A stretch of 64,000 nt of DNA from Bifidobacterium angulatum DSM 20098 = JCM 7096 (GCF_001025155.1 NZ_AP012322.1:310001-374000), one strand, 5' to 3'; shown: positions 27,083 through 35,733, numbered from the stretch's first letter. Made by a program: numbers and translations. The notes: generated by a model from the letters alone, not told the origin.

Positions 27083-27370
27083 TCAGTGGGATTGGTTTCC
27101 AACGGAATTGGTCTCCAACGGGTGTTTTTCTCCAGTGGGATTAGCCTCCAATGGAATTGCCTCCAACAGGTGTTTTCTTCCAGTGGGATTGGCTTCCGGT
27201 GGGTGTTTTCCCCAGCGGGATTAGCTTTCGGTGGGTGCTTTCCTTCAATGGAATTGGCTGTCAACAGCTACCTTCTCCCAGCGGGGATTGGTTTTCGGTG
27301 GAATTAGCTCCCAGTGGGGATTGGCTTTCAACGGGTGTTTTCTCTCAGCGGGATTGACCTCCAGCGGGTG
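27083..27370 (+). repeat. Tandem array of about 16-bp degenerate monomers
   Basis: About 18 head-to-tail monomers of 15-18 bp follow the pattern TCCAGTGGGATTGGC. They are variants of TCC-A(G/A)(T/C)-GG(G/A) followed by either ATTGG or TGTTTTC. The first six form a higher-order unit of about 48 bp in which GGGATTG, GGAATTG and GGGTGTTTT versions alternate. Both strands stay open for about 130 codons, simply because the 48-bp unit is a multiple of three and lacks stops. There is no RBS, and I do not call a gene. It merges directly into the 52-bp array on its right. Confidence 0.8.
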
Positions 27371-28195
27371 TTTCCTCCACTGTCTGGATGATTTGACTGT
27401 GTGGGCATGGTCTTGGCAGATGTTTTTATCTAAGCGGTAAGCTTAGGCGGCTGCTGTTCTAATTATGCGAGCGGTTTACCTCGCCCGTTTTTATCCATTG
27501 CCTGGATGTTTTGACCGCTGAATATCGTCTCGACAGCCATTATCTCCAGTGTCTGGATGTTTTGGGCGTCTGATGTCCTTCTTATCGTCCGTTTTTATCC
27601 AGCCGGTGGGTGTTTTGGTTGTGTGAGCGGCCTGTTAGCGTCCGTATTGTCCATTGGCTGGGTGTTTTGGTTGCGTGGCTGGCCGGTAAGCGGGTGTTTT
27701 TATCCAGTGACTGGGTGTTTTAGTCATGTAAGGAGATGCTGAGTGTCCGTTTCCTTCCATTGATTGGATGATTTGGTTCTTTAATCGGCTGGTAAGAGAG
27801 TGGATTTTTCCATTGGCTGGATATTTTGGCGTCTGATGTCCTTCTCAGCATCCGTTTTTACCCAGGCAGTGGATGTTTGGGTGTGCTGGCGGCTCGTCAG
27901 GGGTTGTTTTATCCAGTCAGTGGATGGTTTGGTCGTGTGGGTGTCTTGTCAGAGGGCGTTTTATCCAGCAGATGGGTGTTTTGGGCGCTGAATGTCCGTG
28001 AAGCCCTCTTTTCTTCCACTGTCTGGATGTTTTTTTGGGCGTCTTAGTTGCTTCTTAGCGTCCGTTTTATCTAGCCGGTGGGTGGTTTGGGTGTGTGGGA
28101 GGTTAGTCAGAGGTTGTTTTTATCCAGTCAGTGGATGATTTGTCCATATGCATGGCGTCGGTCGACTGGATTTTTCCATTGGTTGGATGTTTCTG
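27371..28195 (+). repeat. Regular array of about 52-bp repeats with dyad cores
   Basis: Sixteen diverged units share TTTTTATCCA, a short variable centre, and TGGATGTTTTGG. The ATCCA/TGGAT halves make a small dyad. The CCA (or CTA) of the core starts at 27377, 27430, 27495, 27546, 27599, 27651, 27704, 27757, 27810, 27862, 27913, 27965, 28016, 28071, 28124 and 28176. From 27495 on, all 13 steps are 51-55 bp, mean 52.4. The stretches between cores are also related, for example GTCTGATGTCCTTCT twice and TAGCGTCCG twice. The plus strand is strikingly rich in G and T. There is no gene in it and no cas gene nearby. Confidence 0.85.
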
Positions 28196-28326
28196 CCCGT
28201 GGCTCCGCGGTATGCCCATGATTCGGGACAAGTGTCTGAGATTCAGGAGAGGACGGTCCCCTCCGCGCGCCATGGTATGGTGATTCGGTTTTGCGGCGTG
28301 GATTGGAATTGTTGCTGGAGGGGAGC

Positions 28327-29054
28327 ATGTCTACTCGGAATGCCGATGAGGACTTCGCCATGCTGTTTTCGTCGGTCTTCGCTTTTTCGAAGCATCTGGT
28401 CAAATGGGAGGACAACCGGATGCGGGATAAATATGACCACAATTGCTTTCGTTTTCCGGGCAGCCTTCATCGCCTGAGATCCGGGAGACGTTGACCTATC
28501 AGCAAGCACGAGGCGACCTGTTCCTCAAGATGGTGGGATACGAGCCGTTGGATAATGCGTTTGGAATGGAGGAAGAGACGACGCTGACGATGGCTCTTCC
28601 CGGTGACGTTGACGTGCATGGTTGGAGCATCAGCTCGGGGATTTCCGTCAAGAGCCCAGATCCCACTCAATTGGAGCAGCTTGAGCTGAAATGCTTCGGT
28701 GCTGTGTGCGGAGAGGACTTCGTCGTTCGCGACAATCGATGCCTGCGTGAGAAGGTCCCTTATCTTGGCGTTTATCTGGATGGGCAGCTGGTCGGATCCT
28801 GCTATGTGTATGTGGCGGGTGGGTACGCCTGCGTGGACAGTCTTATGGTGGATGAGGGTTTCAGACGGCGGCATGTTGCCGCGACGTTGCTGAAGCATGC
28901 CGTCGAGGATGCGAGGAGAGTCGGGGCCGTTCCGTATCTTCACGCCGATGCCGAAGATGTTCCGAAAGATATCTATGCCAGGTTGGGATTCCGCGTCGTG
29001 GATATGGCGTATGAGTACTCGTGCACCGATTTCGCTGATCTCAAGTTGGATTAG
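28327..29054 (+). pseudogene. GNAT-family N-acetyltransferase split by a -1 frameshift
   Basis: ATG 28327 has a near-perfect RBS (GGAGGGG) and opens a frame whose product MSTRNADEDFAML... continues sensibly to DKYDHNCFRF. It then runs off to a stop at 28494. The -1 frame carries on exactly where expected, with GQPSSPEIRETL, and continues to 29054. That part includes a GNAT acetyl-CoA-binding region (VDEGFRRRHVAATLLKHAVE) and the C-terminal YARLGFRVVD. The join falls at TTTT (28452-28455). One extra T there would restore a single frame of about 242 residues. So this is a recently broken gene, a phase-variable one, a -1 slip site, or a sequencing error. The target of the enzyme is unknown. Confidence 0.75.
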
Positions 29055-29436
29055 GGCGCTACCTCCGGGATCTCGAAGCAGCAGACGGTCGCTCTCTGCG
29101 CAGTGCAGTTCCGTAGTTGCGCGCGGCTGAGCGGCCGATTCGCGTTTTCTGCGGGTTTCGTTACAACTTCTGCGACCGGAGCGACAACATATGTCACCCC
29201 AGTCGCAGAAGTTGTCATCAGGCCCGCATTTTGTGTTGCCGTCGTCACGGAAAACGAGCGCCCTCGCCTCGGCGCGGAAAAGAAGTCCGGTACGCCTGTA
29301 ATGACCATGACCCATGCCGGTGCTAGTGTGGGCGCGTCCGGAACTTATGTTCCATGGCGAGTCGCGATTCTCGCCGGAGCGTGCGCGGCAACGTGCGCGT
29401 TCCTATCAACCCAAGAAGCAAAACAGAGAAGAGATA
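29055..29436. other. Intergenic region upstream of the purine permease
   Basis: A 380-bp stretch without a supportable gene. It contains the 14-bp inverted repeat at 29163-29215 (listed separately). I looked for a purine riboswitch core and saw none. Confidence 0.5.
29163..29215. repeat. 14-bp inverted repeat with 25-nt spacer
   Basis: ACAACTTCTGCGAC (29163-29176) is perfectly matched by GTCGCAGAAGTTGT (29202-29215). The spacer holds a minor dyad GACA-N5-TGTC. It lies between the broken GNAT gene and the purine permease. It could be an operator for the latter, or a terminator-like stem for the former, but no T-run follows. Confidence 0.55.
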
Positions 29437-30831
29437 ATGGAAAAGTTTTTCCATCTGAAGGAGAGCGGCACCACCGCGTCCACTGAGGTCATGGCCGGTC
29501 TGACCACGTTCTTCGCCATGTCCTATATCATCATCGTCAACCCGCAGATCCTGTCCCAGACGGGTATGCCGTGGGGCGGCGTGTTCCTAGCCACCATCAT
29601 CGCGGCCATCATCGGCACGCTTGTCATGGGCCTGTTCGCCAATGTGCCGTACGCACAGGCCGCCGGTATGGGTCTGAATGCGTTCTTCACCTACACCGTC
29701 TGCTTCGGCCTCGGCTTCTCGTGGCAGCAGACTCTGTGCATGGTGTTCCTGTGCGGTCTGATCAACATCATCATCACCGTCACCAAGATCCGCAAGATGA
29801 TCATCAAGGCCATTCCGGAGCTGCTGCAGAACGCCATCGGCGGCGGCATCGGCCTGTTCGTGGCCTATGTCGGCTTCCTGAACGTCGGTTTCTTCACGTT
29901 CACCACCAAGGATGCCAAGGCTGCCGGCAAGGGTCTTGCCACGGCTGCAACCCCGGGCCTGGCGGTCATGAACAATCCGACCATCTGGCTGTTCGTCATC
30001 GGTCTGATTCTTGCGATCGTCTTCACCGTGCTCAAGGTGCGTGGCGGCATGCTGCTGTCCATCATCATCACCGCCGTCATCGGCATTCCGATGGGGCAGA
30101 CCACCATGGCCAACTCCGTGTCCATCGCCGATACCTTCGCCCAGCTGCCGCAGACCTTCGGCGTGATCTTTACCAAGGATGGTTTCCCGGCGCTGTTCTC
30201 CGACGTGTCGAAGCTGCCGATCATCCTGCTGACCATCTTCGCGTTCTCCATGTCCGACACCTTCGACACCATCGGCACCTTCATCGGTACCGGCCGTCGT
30301 ACCGGTATCTTCTCCGAAGAGGACGAACAGGCTCTGGAGAACGGCTCCGGCTTCTCCTCCAAGATGGATAAGGCCCTATTCGCCGATTCCATCGCCACCT
30401 CCATCGGCGCTATCTGCGGTACGTCCAACACCACCACCTACGTGGAGTCCTCCGCTGGCATCGCCGCCGGTGGCCGTACCGGCCTGACATCCGTGGTCGT
30501 GGCGGTCTGCTTCGCGCTGTCCGCGTTCCTGTCCCCGGTCATTTCCGCAGTGCCGTCCGCCGCTACCGCCGGTGTGCTGGTCGTGGTCGGCTGCATGATG
30601 GCATCCTCGTTGAAGGAGGTCGAGTGGGGCGACATCTCCGAGGCCATTCCGGCGTTCTTCGCTTCCGTGTTCATGGCGTTCAGCTACTCCATTTCCTATG
30701 GCATCGCCGGCGGCTTCATCACCTACTGCATCATCAAGACCTGCAAGAAGCAGGCCAAGGATGTGCATCCGGTGATCTGGGTCGTGGCGATTCTGTTCAT
30801 CCTCGACTTCGTGGTGACCGCCATCCTGTAG
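29437..30831 (+). CDS. Purine (guanine/hypoxanthine/adenine) permease, NCS2/AzgA
   Basis: A 464-residue member of the NCS2 family, AzgA-like branch, that imports purine bases by proton symport. ATG 29437 follows AGAGAAGAG. A longer frame from 29314 would add 41 non-family residues. Typical features are the start MEKFFHLKESGTTASTEVMAGLTTFF, the TM1 motif, QAAGMGLNAFFTYTVCFG and the substrate-site region LFSDVSKLP...SMSDTFDTIGTFIGTG. About 12-14 helices are predicted. Which base is preferred cannot be read. Confidence 0.92.
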   Translation: MEKFFHLKESGTTASTEVMAGLTTFFAMSYIIIVNPQILSQTGMPWGGVFLATIIAAIIGTLVMGLFANVPYAQAAGMGLNAFFTYTVCFGLGFSWQQTLCMVFLCGLINIIITVTKIRKMIIKAIPELLQNAIGGGIGLFVAYVGFLNVGFFTFTTKDAKAAGKGLATAATPGLAVMNNPTIWLFVIGLILAIVFTVLKVRGGMLLSIIITAVIGIPMGQTTMANSVSIADTFAQLPQTFGVIFTKDGFPALFSDVSKLPIILLTIFAFSMSDTFDTIGTFIGTGRRTGIFSEEDEQALENGSGFSSKMDKALFADSIATSIGAICGTSNTTTYVESSAGIAAGGRTGLTSVVVAVCFALSAFLSPVISAVPSAATAGVLVVVGCMMASSLKEVEWGDISEAIPAFFASVFMAFSYSISYGIAGGFITYCIIKTCKKQAKDVHPVIWVVAILFILDFVVTAIL

Positions 30832-30869
30832 TCGTGCGGGTCATGTGCGCTGCATGAGTCGCTGATAGA

Positions 30870-30910
30870 CGAAGCGCCCGATTCCTCCGGTGGGGGAGCC
30901 GGGCGCTTCG
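30870..30910. terminator. Bidirectional terminator, permease / znuA-like gene
   Basis: An 11-bp outer stem (30870-30880 with 30900-30910) encloses a smaller C-rich/G-rich stem. It lies between two convergent genes. Confidence 0.7.
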
Positions 30911-30954
30911 CTATAAACGGTGCCGGTGCAGTGGGCAGGGTGCAACTGGTCTTG

Positions 30955-31860
30955 TCAGCTGGTGTGGCCGATGGCGCTGACGAGGGCGCTCATCCAGTCC
31001 AGCAGACTGTTGTAGTTGCTGGGCATCTGTTCGCTGATTTCGATGATCGGCACGTCGGCTTTCTTGGCGGCGTCGGTGATTTGCCTGGTTGTTGCGTTGG
31101 CTTCCTGCGGGTTGAGAATGAGCATGGAGATGCGTTTGTGCTTCAGTGCGTTGGTGAATTGCGTGATGTCGCCGGGTGTCGGCTCGCTTTCGTTCGCCGT
31201 GGCCTGCGCGTACCCGGTGGGCGTGCGGTCGATCATGCCCAGGTCGTCGGCGAGATAGTGCGCCACGGATTCGGTTGCACCGTAGGTCATGCCCTTGGTC
31301 GCCTCCTCGTTTTTGGCGATGCGATCTTCGAGCTCGGTTTCCTTGGCCTGCCATGCCTTGTTGAGTTTGCTGAATTCGCTGGCTTTGGCGGGCATCGCCT
31401 TGCGGTAGGCTGCGGTGATCGCGTCGGCGGTTTTGGCGCGGACGTTGGCGGAGAACCACACGTGCGGGTTGTCGCCGTCCTTCTTGCCGCCTGCTTCGGC
31501 GGCGTTCACTACGGTCGCCTTGCCGTTCGCCGCGCCTTTGATGGCCCATGGGTCGTAGTCGGCGCCGTTGACGATGGCGACCGTGGCGTTGTGCAGTCGG
31601 TTCACGTCTGCGGTGGTCGGTTCGTAGTCGTGCGCTTCCACGTTGGTGGAGTGGATGATGCTGTTCACTTCCACCAGGTCACCGCCGAGTTCTTTGGCGA
31701 GTGTTCCCCATTGGTTGATGGAGGCCACCACGGTAATGGTGTTCTTCACGTTGCTGTTCGCGCTGTTGCCTGTGCTGGTTGCGCTTCCGCATGCGGTGCC
31801 GGTCAGCAGCAAGGCCATGCAGGCTGCGGCTGCGGTGATGGTTTTCTGTAGACGGGTCAA
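30955..31860 (-). CDS. Zinc/metal ABC transporter substrate-binding lipoprotein
   Basis: A 301-residue cluster A-I (ZnuA/TroA-type) metal-binding lipoprotein. It starts with TTG at 31860, preceded by AAGGAGAACCG. The signal sequence ends in LTGTAC, with the lipidated Cys24. Likely metal ligands are the histidines of NVEAHDYEP, NPHVWFS and VAHYLADD. No permease or ATPase gene is adjacent, so its znuB/znuC partners must be elsewhere. A Zur-like box lies within its promoter, which argues for zinc rather than manganese. Confidence 0.88.
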   Translation of the reverse strand: MTRLQKTITAAAACMALLLTGTACGSATSTGNSANSNVKNTITVVASINQWGTLAKELGGDLVEVNSIIHSTNVEAHDYEPTTADVNRLHNATVAIVNGADYDPWAIKGAANGKATVVNAAEAGGKKDGDNPHVWFSANVRAKTADAITAAYRKAMPAKASEFSKLNKAWQAKETELEDRIAKNEEATKGMTYGATESVAHYLADDLGMIDRTPTGYAQATANESEPTPGDITQFTNALKHKRISMLILNPQEANATTRQITDAAKKADVPIIEISEQMPSNYNSLLDWMSALVSAIGHTS

Positions 31861-31942
31861 CGGTTCTCCTTGTTGTGCCGGTTGCTTCGTCGTGCAATTG
31901 CGGCTGGTTTGTGGTTGTGGTTTTCGGTGATGACGCCATCAT

Positions 31943-31970
31943 ATCATAAATGAGAACCGTTATCAGTAAA
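31943..31970 (-). promoter_or_regulatory. Zur-like operator and promoter of the metal lipoprotein
   Basis: TGAGAACCGTTATCA at 31951-31965 is a near-perfect 15-bp dyad. On the coding strand it reads TGATAACGGTTCTCA, close to the actinobacterial Zur consensus. On the minus strand a -35-like TTTACT (31970-31965) and a -10-like TATGAT (31948-31943) flank it, 16 nt apart. Bound repressor would therefore sit inside the promoter. Confidence 0.7.
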
Positions 31971-32073
31971 CGGGTGTCGTTGAAGGCGGCAGGTCCATCG
32001 GTTGGGGCTGCGTCCTAGAGTGAGTGCCGTCAACATACGGTAACGCGATAAGCGGGGAGAGAAAGGAAAGCAT

Positions 32074-32715
32074 ATGGCCAAGCCGTTGGTCGAGGTCAAT
32101 ATCACGTCGTGGAGAAAGAACCGCGTCCCCGCAGGAAGCGAATACGGCCGGGTGCTGGTTATGCCGGGCACCGGCTATAACTGCGATCGTCCGCTGTTGT
32201 ATTGGGCGGCGCAAGCGCTGGCGGAAAACGGATGGCGTGTGGATCGGATGAACGTGCGCAACGCCTCGGACGACCTGTCGGTGGTCACCCCGGTGATCAA
32301 CGGTGCGATCGACGGCTGGGTGGAGCGTGTGCGTACGGAAGACGCGTCCGGCAGGCTGATGCTGATCGGCAAATCCCTGACCACACTGACCTATCCGCAT
32401 GTGGCGCGCGCGCATCAGCTGCCGTTCGCATTGCTCACCCCGGTGATCAACCCCGCCGATTTCGACCCGACCGATCAGATCATCCCCGTCGAGGAGGATG
32501 GGGGAGACGTGGCCTATCCCGGCCCGGCGCCGCTTATCTGCGCCGGTACCGCCGATCCCTTCTATGATCGCGCTAAGGCCAATAAGCTCACCTCCCATGT
32601 GCATGAGTACCCGGATGCCAACCATTCCATCGAAGTGCCCGGCCATTGGCGTCGTTCCCTCGACTATCTCAAGGAGGTCACCGCTTCCGTTGCGCAGTAT
32701 GCCGCAACGTTGTAA
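32074..32715 (+). CDS. Small alpha/beta hydrolase
   Basis: A 213-residue protein with alpha/beta-hydrolase features. These are a VMPGTGYNCDRP oxyanion-type loop near residue 30, a nucleophile Ser101 in LIGKSLTT (a GxS rather than the usual GxSxG elbow), an Asp in CAGTADPFYD and a His in YPDANHSIEV. The arrangement resembles small acyl-esterase/dienelactone-hydrolase-like proteins with no known substrate. AGAAAGGAAAG precedes ATG 32074. It lies between the metal lipoprotein and the ribosomal L10 leader. Confidence 0.8.
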   Translation: MAKPLVEVNITSWRKNRVPAGSEYGRVLVMPGTGYNCDRPLLYWAAQALAENGWRVDRMNVRNASDDLSVVTPVINGAIDGWVERVRTEDASGRLMLIGKSLTTLTYPHVARAHQLPFALLTPVINPADFDPTDQIIPVEEDGGDVAYPGPAPLICAGTADPFYDRAKANKLTSHVHEYPDANHSIEVPGHWRRSLDYLKEVTASVAQYAATL

Positions 32716-32849
32716 GGGCGGTTGGCAGCGGCGTTCTCTCCGGTGGTGGATTCGGCGTATCGCACTGCATGCTGCGACACGCCGATATGCATGAAGTCTT
32801 GGGCGGTGCGTATCGTAGCAACCCGTAAACCACAGACCGTTGGTTGAAA

Positions 32850-32975
32850 TGCGTGAGAGCGTATTTCCGAAGTTTGGTTCGCCAAGCCAGCGCAGGTTGA
32901 GAGATATAAGCCCATTTGCGGGCTGCCGGAAACGGCCTTATGTTGCTCTGCCTGTGCGCAGGGCTTTTTTATTGC
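32850..32975 (+). ncRNA. Ribosomal protein L10 leader
   Basis: The untranslated leader of rplJ-rplL has the expected L10-leader appearance: GCCAAGCC and CAGGTTGAGAG-type internal-loop segments. A hairpin (GCTCTGCC...GCGCAGGGC) with a T6 run follows, about 50 bp before the rplJ start. The L10-L12 complex binds this RNA to control its own synthesis. The ends are approximate. Confidence 0.72.
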
Positions 32976-33022
32976 CTGGCAAGGCGCGCTTCGAGTCAAC
33001 GGCCGACTTAGGAAGGAACGCC

Positions 33023-33544
33023 ATGAAGAGGCCCGAAAAGGAAGCGGTGGTCGCTCAGCTGACGGACGAGTTCCGTTCTGCTGATGCTATCTACCTGACC
33101 GAGTACCGCGGGCTTACCGTTCCGCAGATCTCTGATCTGCGCGAAAAGCTAGGCCGCGATACTTCCTACACTGTGGCAAAGAACACGCTGGCACGCATCG
33201 CCGCCAAGGAAGCGGGCATCGAGGGTCTCGACGAGATTCTCTCCGGCCCGACCGCCATCACCTTCGTGCATGGTGACTTCATTGAGGCTGCCAAGGTCAT
33301 CCGTGACTTCGCCAATGACAACAAGGCCCTCGTCATCAAGGGCGGTTTCGCAGACGGAACCGTGTACGATGCCGAAGGTGCCAAGCAGCTGGCAGATCTC
33401 AAGTCTCGCCCGCAGCTGCTCGCGGAATTCGCCGGCGACATCAAGGCTACGATGTCCAAGGCCGCGTACCTGTTCAACGCTCTGCCGACCAAGGCCGTGC
33501 GTACGATCGATGCGCTGCGCGAGAAGCAGGAAAAGGCTGCCTGA
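33023..33544 (+). CDS. rplJ: 50S ribosomal protein L10
   Basis: A 173-residue L10, the base of the ribosomal stalk that carries L7/L12 dimers. ATG 33023 follows AGGAAGGAACG. The N-terminal domain has LTEYRGLTVPQ and VAKNTLARIA, and the C-terminal helix binds L12. An upstream frame extension to 32840 would run through the leader RNA and is not coding. Confidence 0.97.
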   Translation: MKRPEKEAVVAQLTDEFRSADAIYLTEYRGLTVPQISDLREKLGRDTSYTVAKNTLARIAAKEAGIEGLDEILSGPTAITFVHGDFIEAAKVIRDFANDNKALVIKGGFADGTVYDAEGAKQLADLKSRPQLLAEFAGDIKATMSKAAYLFNALPTKAVRTIDALREKQEKAA

Positions 33545-33651
33545 TTCAGTTGCGGCTTGCCGCATGAATCGATAATTGCAAAGAAAACAAATTTTTAGGT
33601 GACGGTCACCTCTTCAATTCAGCCCGTCACCAAGATTGAAAGGAAGCCATT

Positions 33652-34032
33652 ATGGCTAAGTACACCAACGATGAGCTGCTCGAAGCTTTCGGTGAGATGA
33701 CCCTGGTTGAGCTCTCCGAGTTCGTCAAGGCCTTCGAAGAGAAGTTCGACGTCGAGGCTGCTGCCCCGGTCGCCGCTGTTGCCGCTGCTGCTCCGGGCGC
33801 TGCTCCGGCTGCTGAGGAGAAGGACGAGTTCGACGTCATCCTCTCCGCCGTTGGCGACAAGAAGATCCAGGTCATCAAGGCCGTCCGCGCTATCACCTCC
33901 CTGGGTCTGGCTGAGGCCAAGGCTCTGGTTGACGGCGCTCCGAAGGCTGTCCTGGAAGGCGCCAAGAAGGAAGACGCCGAGAAGGCCAAGTCCCAGCTGG
34001 AAGAAGCTGGCGCTACCGTCGAGCTCAAGTGA
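33652..34032 (+). CDS. rplL: 50S ribosomal protein L7/L12
   Basis: A 126-residue stalk protein with the N-terminal dimerisation helix, an Ala/Pro-rich hinge (about 38-58) and the C-terminal factor-binding domain ([18 protein letters not shown]...GLGLAEAK-type). It lies 107 bp behind rplJ. The gap carries a GGTGACG/CGTCACC dyad. Strong RBS GAAAGGAAG. Confidence 0.98.
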   Translation: MAKYTNDELLEAFGEMTLVELSEFVKAFEEKFDVEAAAPVAAVAAAAPGAAPAAEEKDEFDVILSAVGDKKIQVIKAVRAITSLGLAEAKALVDGAPKAVLEGAKKEDAEKAKSQLEEAGATVELK

Positions 34033-34067
34033 TTCGCGCGGCTTCGAGCCGCTTGTCACAGCTTTCC

Positions 34068-34106
34068 GCGAAACCCCGTACCTGGTTCCAGGTGGCGGGG
34101 TTTCGC
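34068..34106 (+). terminator. rplJL terminator
   Basis: GCGAAACCCCG (34068-34078) pairs with CGGGGTTTCGC (34096-34106). An inner ACCTGG/CCAGGT stem extends the hairpin. Confidence 0.75.
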
Positions 34107-34210
34107 CGTTAATGGGAGAAAGTTGTTAATTCCTGAGCTGTAATCCCTCAAAAGGGATTGCTCCATGACACAATAGGAATAGTGTCTAATCACGAAAAGG
34201 AGGCTATGCG

Positions 34211-35725
34211 GTGAGCGCTGAAACGGCATGCCACTGGCAGGTAAAGGTCAACGGTGGCCAACAGATCACTGTCCATCCTGGTGAGAACGTAGAGATTGGA
34301 CGTAAACCCCTGCGACCATTGCCCGATGATGGCACGACGCGCATGGAGGTGGAGGATTCCACCAAATCGATGTCGAAACGCCACGCGCAGTTCTCCGTGC
34401 GGAGCGACGGCCAGGCCATCCTGCATGATCTCAACTCGACCAACGGCACCTACATCATTCGCGATAATGGCGAACTGATGCGTCTTCCTGAAGACGATGA
34501 CTATATTCTTCCGTATTCGCCGATGCGTGTTCAGTTCGGCGATGTGCCGGCTGATTTCGAACGCGTGGATGCATCGGAGCATGAGCAGAGCGCGCCGGTT
34601 GCGAATCTATTCGACTATTCGATGCCGACAGTCACGCATCAGGAACCCGACGCGGCAGATATGTCCGTCGATCAGATCCTCGATTTGCGCGCCGGCGAAC
34701 CGACGACCATGTTCCAGTCCCAGCGGCCGAAATCTCAGAACAAGCCGGTTCTGAGCGGTAGCGCAAACGATGCCGCGGCCCAGCCGGTGCAGCCAGTGCA
34801 ACCTGTCCAGTTCGTGCAACCGGTTCAGCCGATGACAGCGGAACCTCCCACGGATTGGCCGGTGCAGCAGGAACACGCTGAACAGCCGGTTGCGCAGTCA
34901 CCGCTTGACCGACAGCCCAGGCAAAGCGAAGAGACCGCTCAGCCGGCAGACGTGATGCCGACGGCACAGCCATCCATGCAGCCAGTCCACCGTCTGGTGC
35001 AAAACGCCGAGGAATCCTCCAAACAGACACGACTGCTGTTTCCCAGCGAGGATGAACATCAGGAACAGCCACACAACCTGTTCGCTGGGATCGACGAGCA
35101 TATGGCGGACGTGCGCGAATCTCGTGAATCCGGTATCCCAGCCAATAATCAGACCGGTGATCAGGACGTTGCGGAGCCGGCGGACGCTCAGCAGCCGACG
35201 CAGGCCGGCATACAGGCCGAACCGTTGATCGCGCAGCCGGAAGCGGGCAATGCGCCAGTTGCCGACCGGACGTTCATGCGGTCGCAGGCCGAGCCGGAAG
35301 CGGAAACCGCGGTGTTCCGCGAGACCCGTTCCGTGGTCTTCACCCCACTTGCCCGCAATGCCGAAACGCAGCAGGGTAATGGCTTTGCCTCGCCCATCAA
35401 TGCCGCCGACGCGGCAGGCGGATTCACGCCAGCCTTCGAACCGGGATCGGTGTTCGATAAGGTTTCCCGCGGCGAATTCAACAAGCCTCCTGAGCCTGTT
35501 ATCGAGGTCGACGGATTGAGCTCCGAAGACGCCCGCCGTACGCCGGATATGACCAAGCAGTTCGAAATGGCGCGTCATGCCGAGCTGCTGCCGTTCCTGG
35601 CCATGAACCCGTCCCTGTACGACGATCTGTACGCCTGGCTCGCGGCGCAGGGCAATAAGGACATCGATGAGGCTCTTGCCAATAATCCGGGCTATCAGGA
35701 TTACCGTAAAGCAGTAGGAAAGTGA
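34211..35725 (+). CDS. FHA-domain protein
   Basis: A 504-residue protein with an N-terminal forkhead-associated domain (about 10-115), which reads phosphothreonine. It has the GRK motif (30-32), SKRHAQF (about 55-61) and DLNSTNGTY (73-81), all intact. A long Pro/Gln/Ala-rich linker with QPVQPVQ-type repeats follows. The conserved C-terminus (about 455-500) resembles the variant leucine-rich repeats fused to actinobacterial FHA proteins. GTG 34211 has AAGGAGG 8 nt upstream. It is the first gene of a tight operon, and the next start overlaps or nearly abuts its stop. I infer that a Ser/Thr kinase elsewhere addresses this complex. Confidence 0.85.
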   Translation: MSAETACHWQVKVNGGQQITVHPGENVEIGRKPLRPLPDDGTTRMEVEDSTKSMSKRHAQFSVRSDGQAILHDLNSTNGTYIIRDNGELMRLPEDDDYILPYSPMRVQFGDVPADFERVDASEHEQSAPVANLFDYSMPTVTHQEPDAADMSVDQILDLRAGEPTTMFQSQRPKSQNKPVLSGSANDAAAQPVQPVQPVQFVQPVQPMTAEPPTDWPVQQEHAEQPVAQSPLDRQPRQSEETAQPADVMPTAQPSMQPVHRLVQNAEESSKQTRLLFPSEDEHQEQPHNLFAGIDEHMADVRESRESGIPANNQTGDQDVAEPADAQQPTQAGIQAEPLIAQPEAGNAPVADRTFMRSQAEPEAETAVFRETRSVVFTPLARNAETQQGNGFASPINAADAAGGFTPAFEPGSVFDKVSRGEFNKPPEPVIEVDGLSSEDARRTPDMTKQFEMARHAELLPFLAMNPSLYDDLYAWLAAQGNKDIDEALANNPGYQDYRKAVGK

Positions 35726-35733
35726 TCGAATAC

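Noticed and set aside
26839..27370. Repeat-containing protein genes on either strand across the 16-bp array
   Set aside because: The frames are open because the 48-bp unit is a multiple of three without stops. There is no RBS, no family resemblance, and the frame breaks where the period changes.
27371..28195. CRISPR array
   Set aside because: The layout (about 26-bp repeats, about 26-bp intervals) looks similar, but the repeats are strongly diverged, the intervals are related to each other, and no cas gene is in the window.
29055..29436. Purine riboswitch before the NCS2 permease
   Set aside because: The conserved purine-aptamer junction and loop sequences are not seen. The only clear structure is an unrelated 14-bp dyad.
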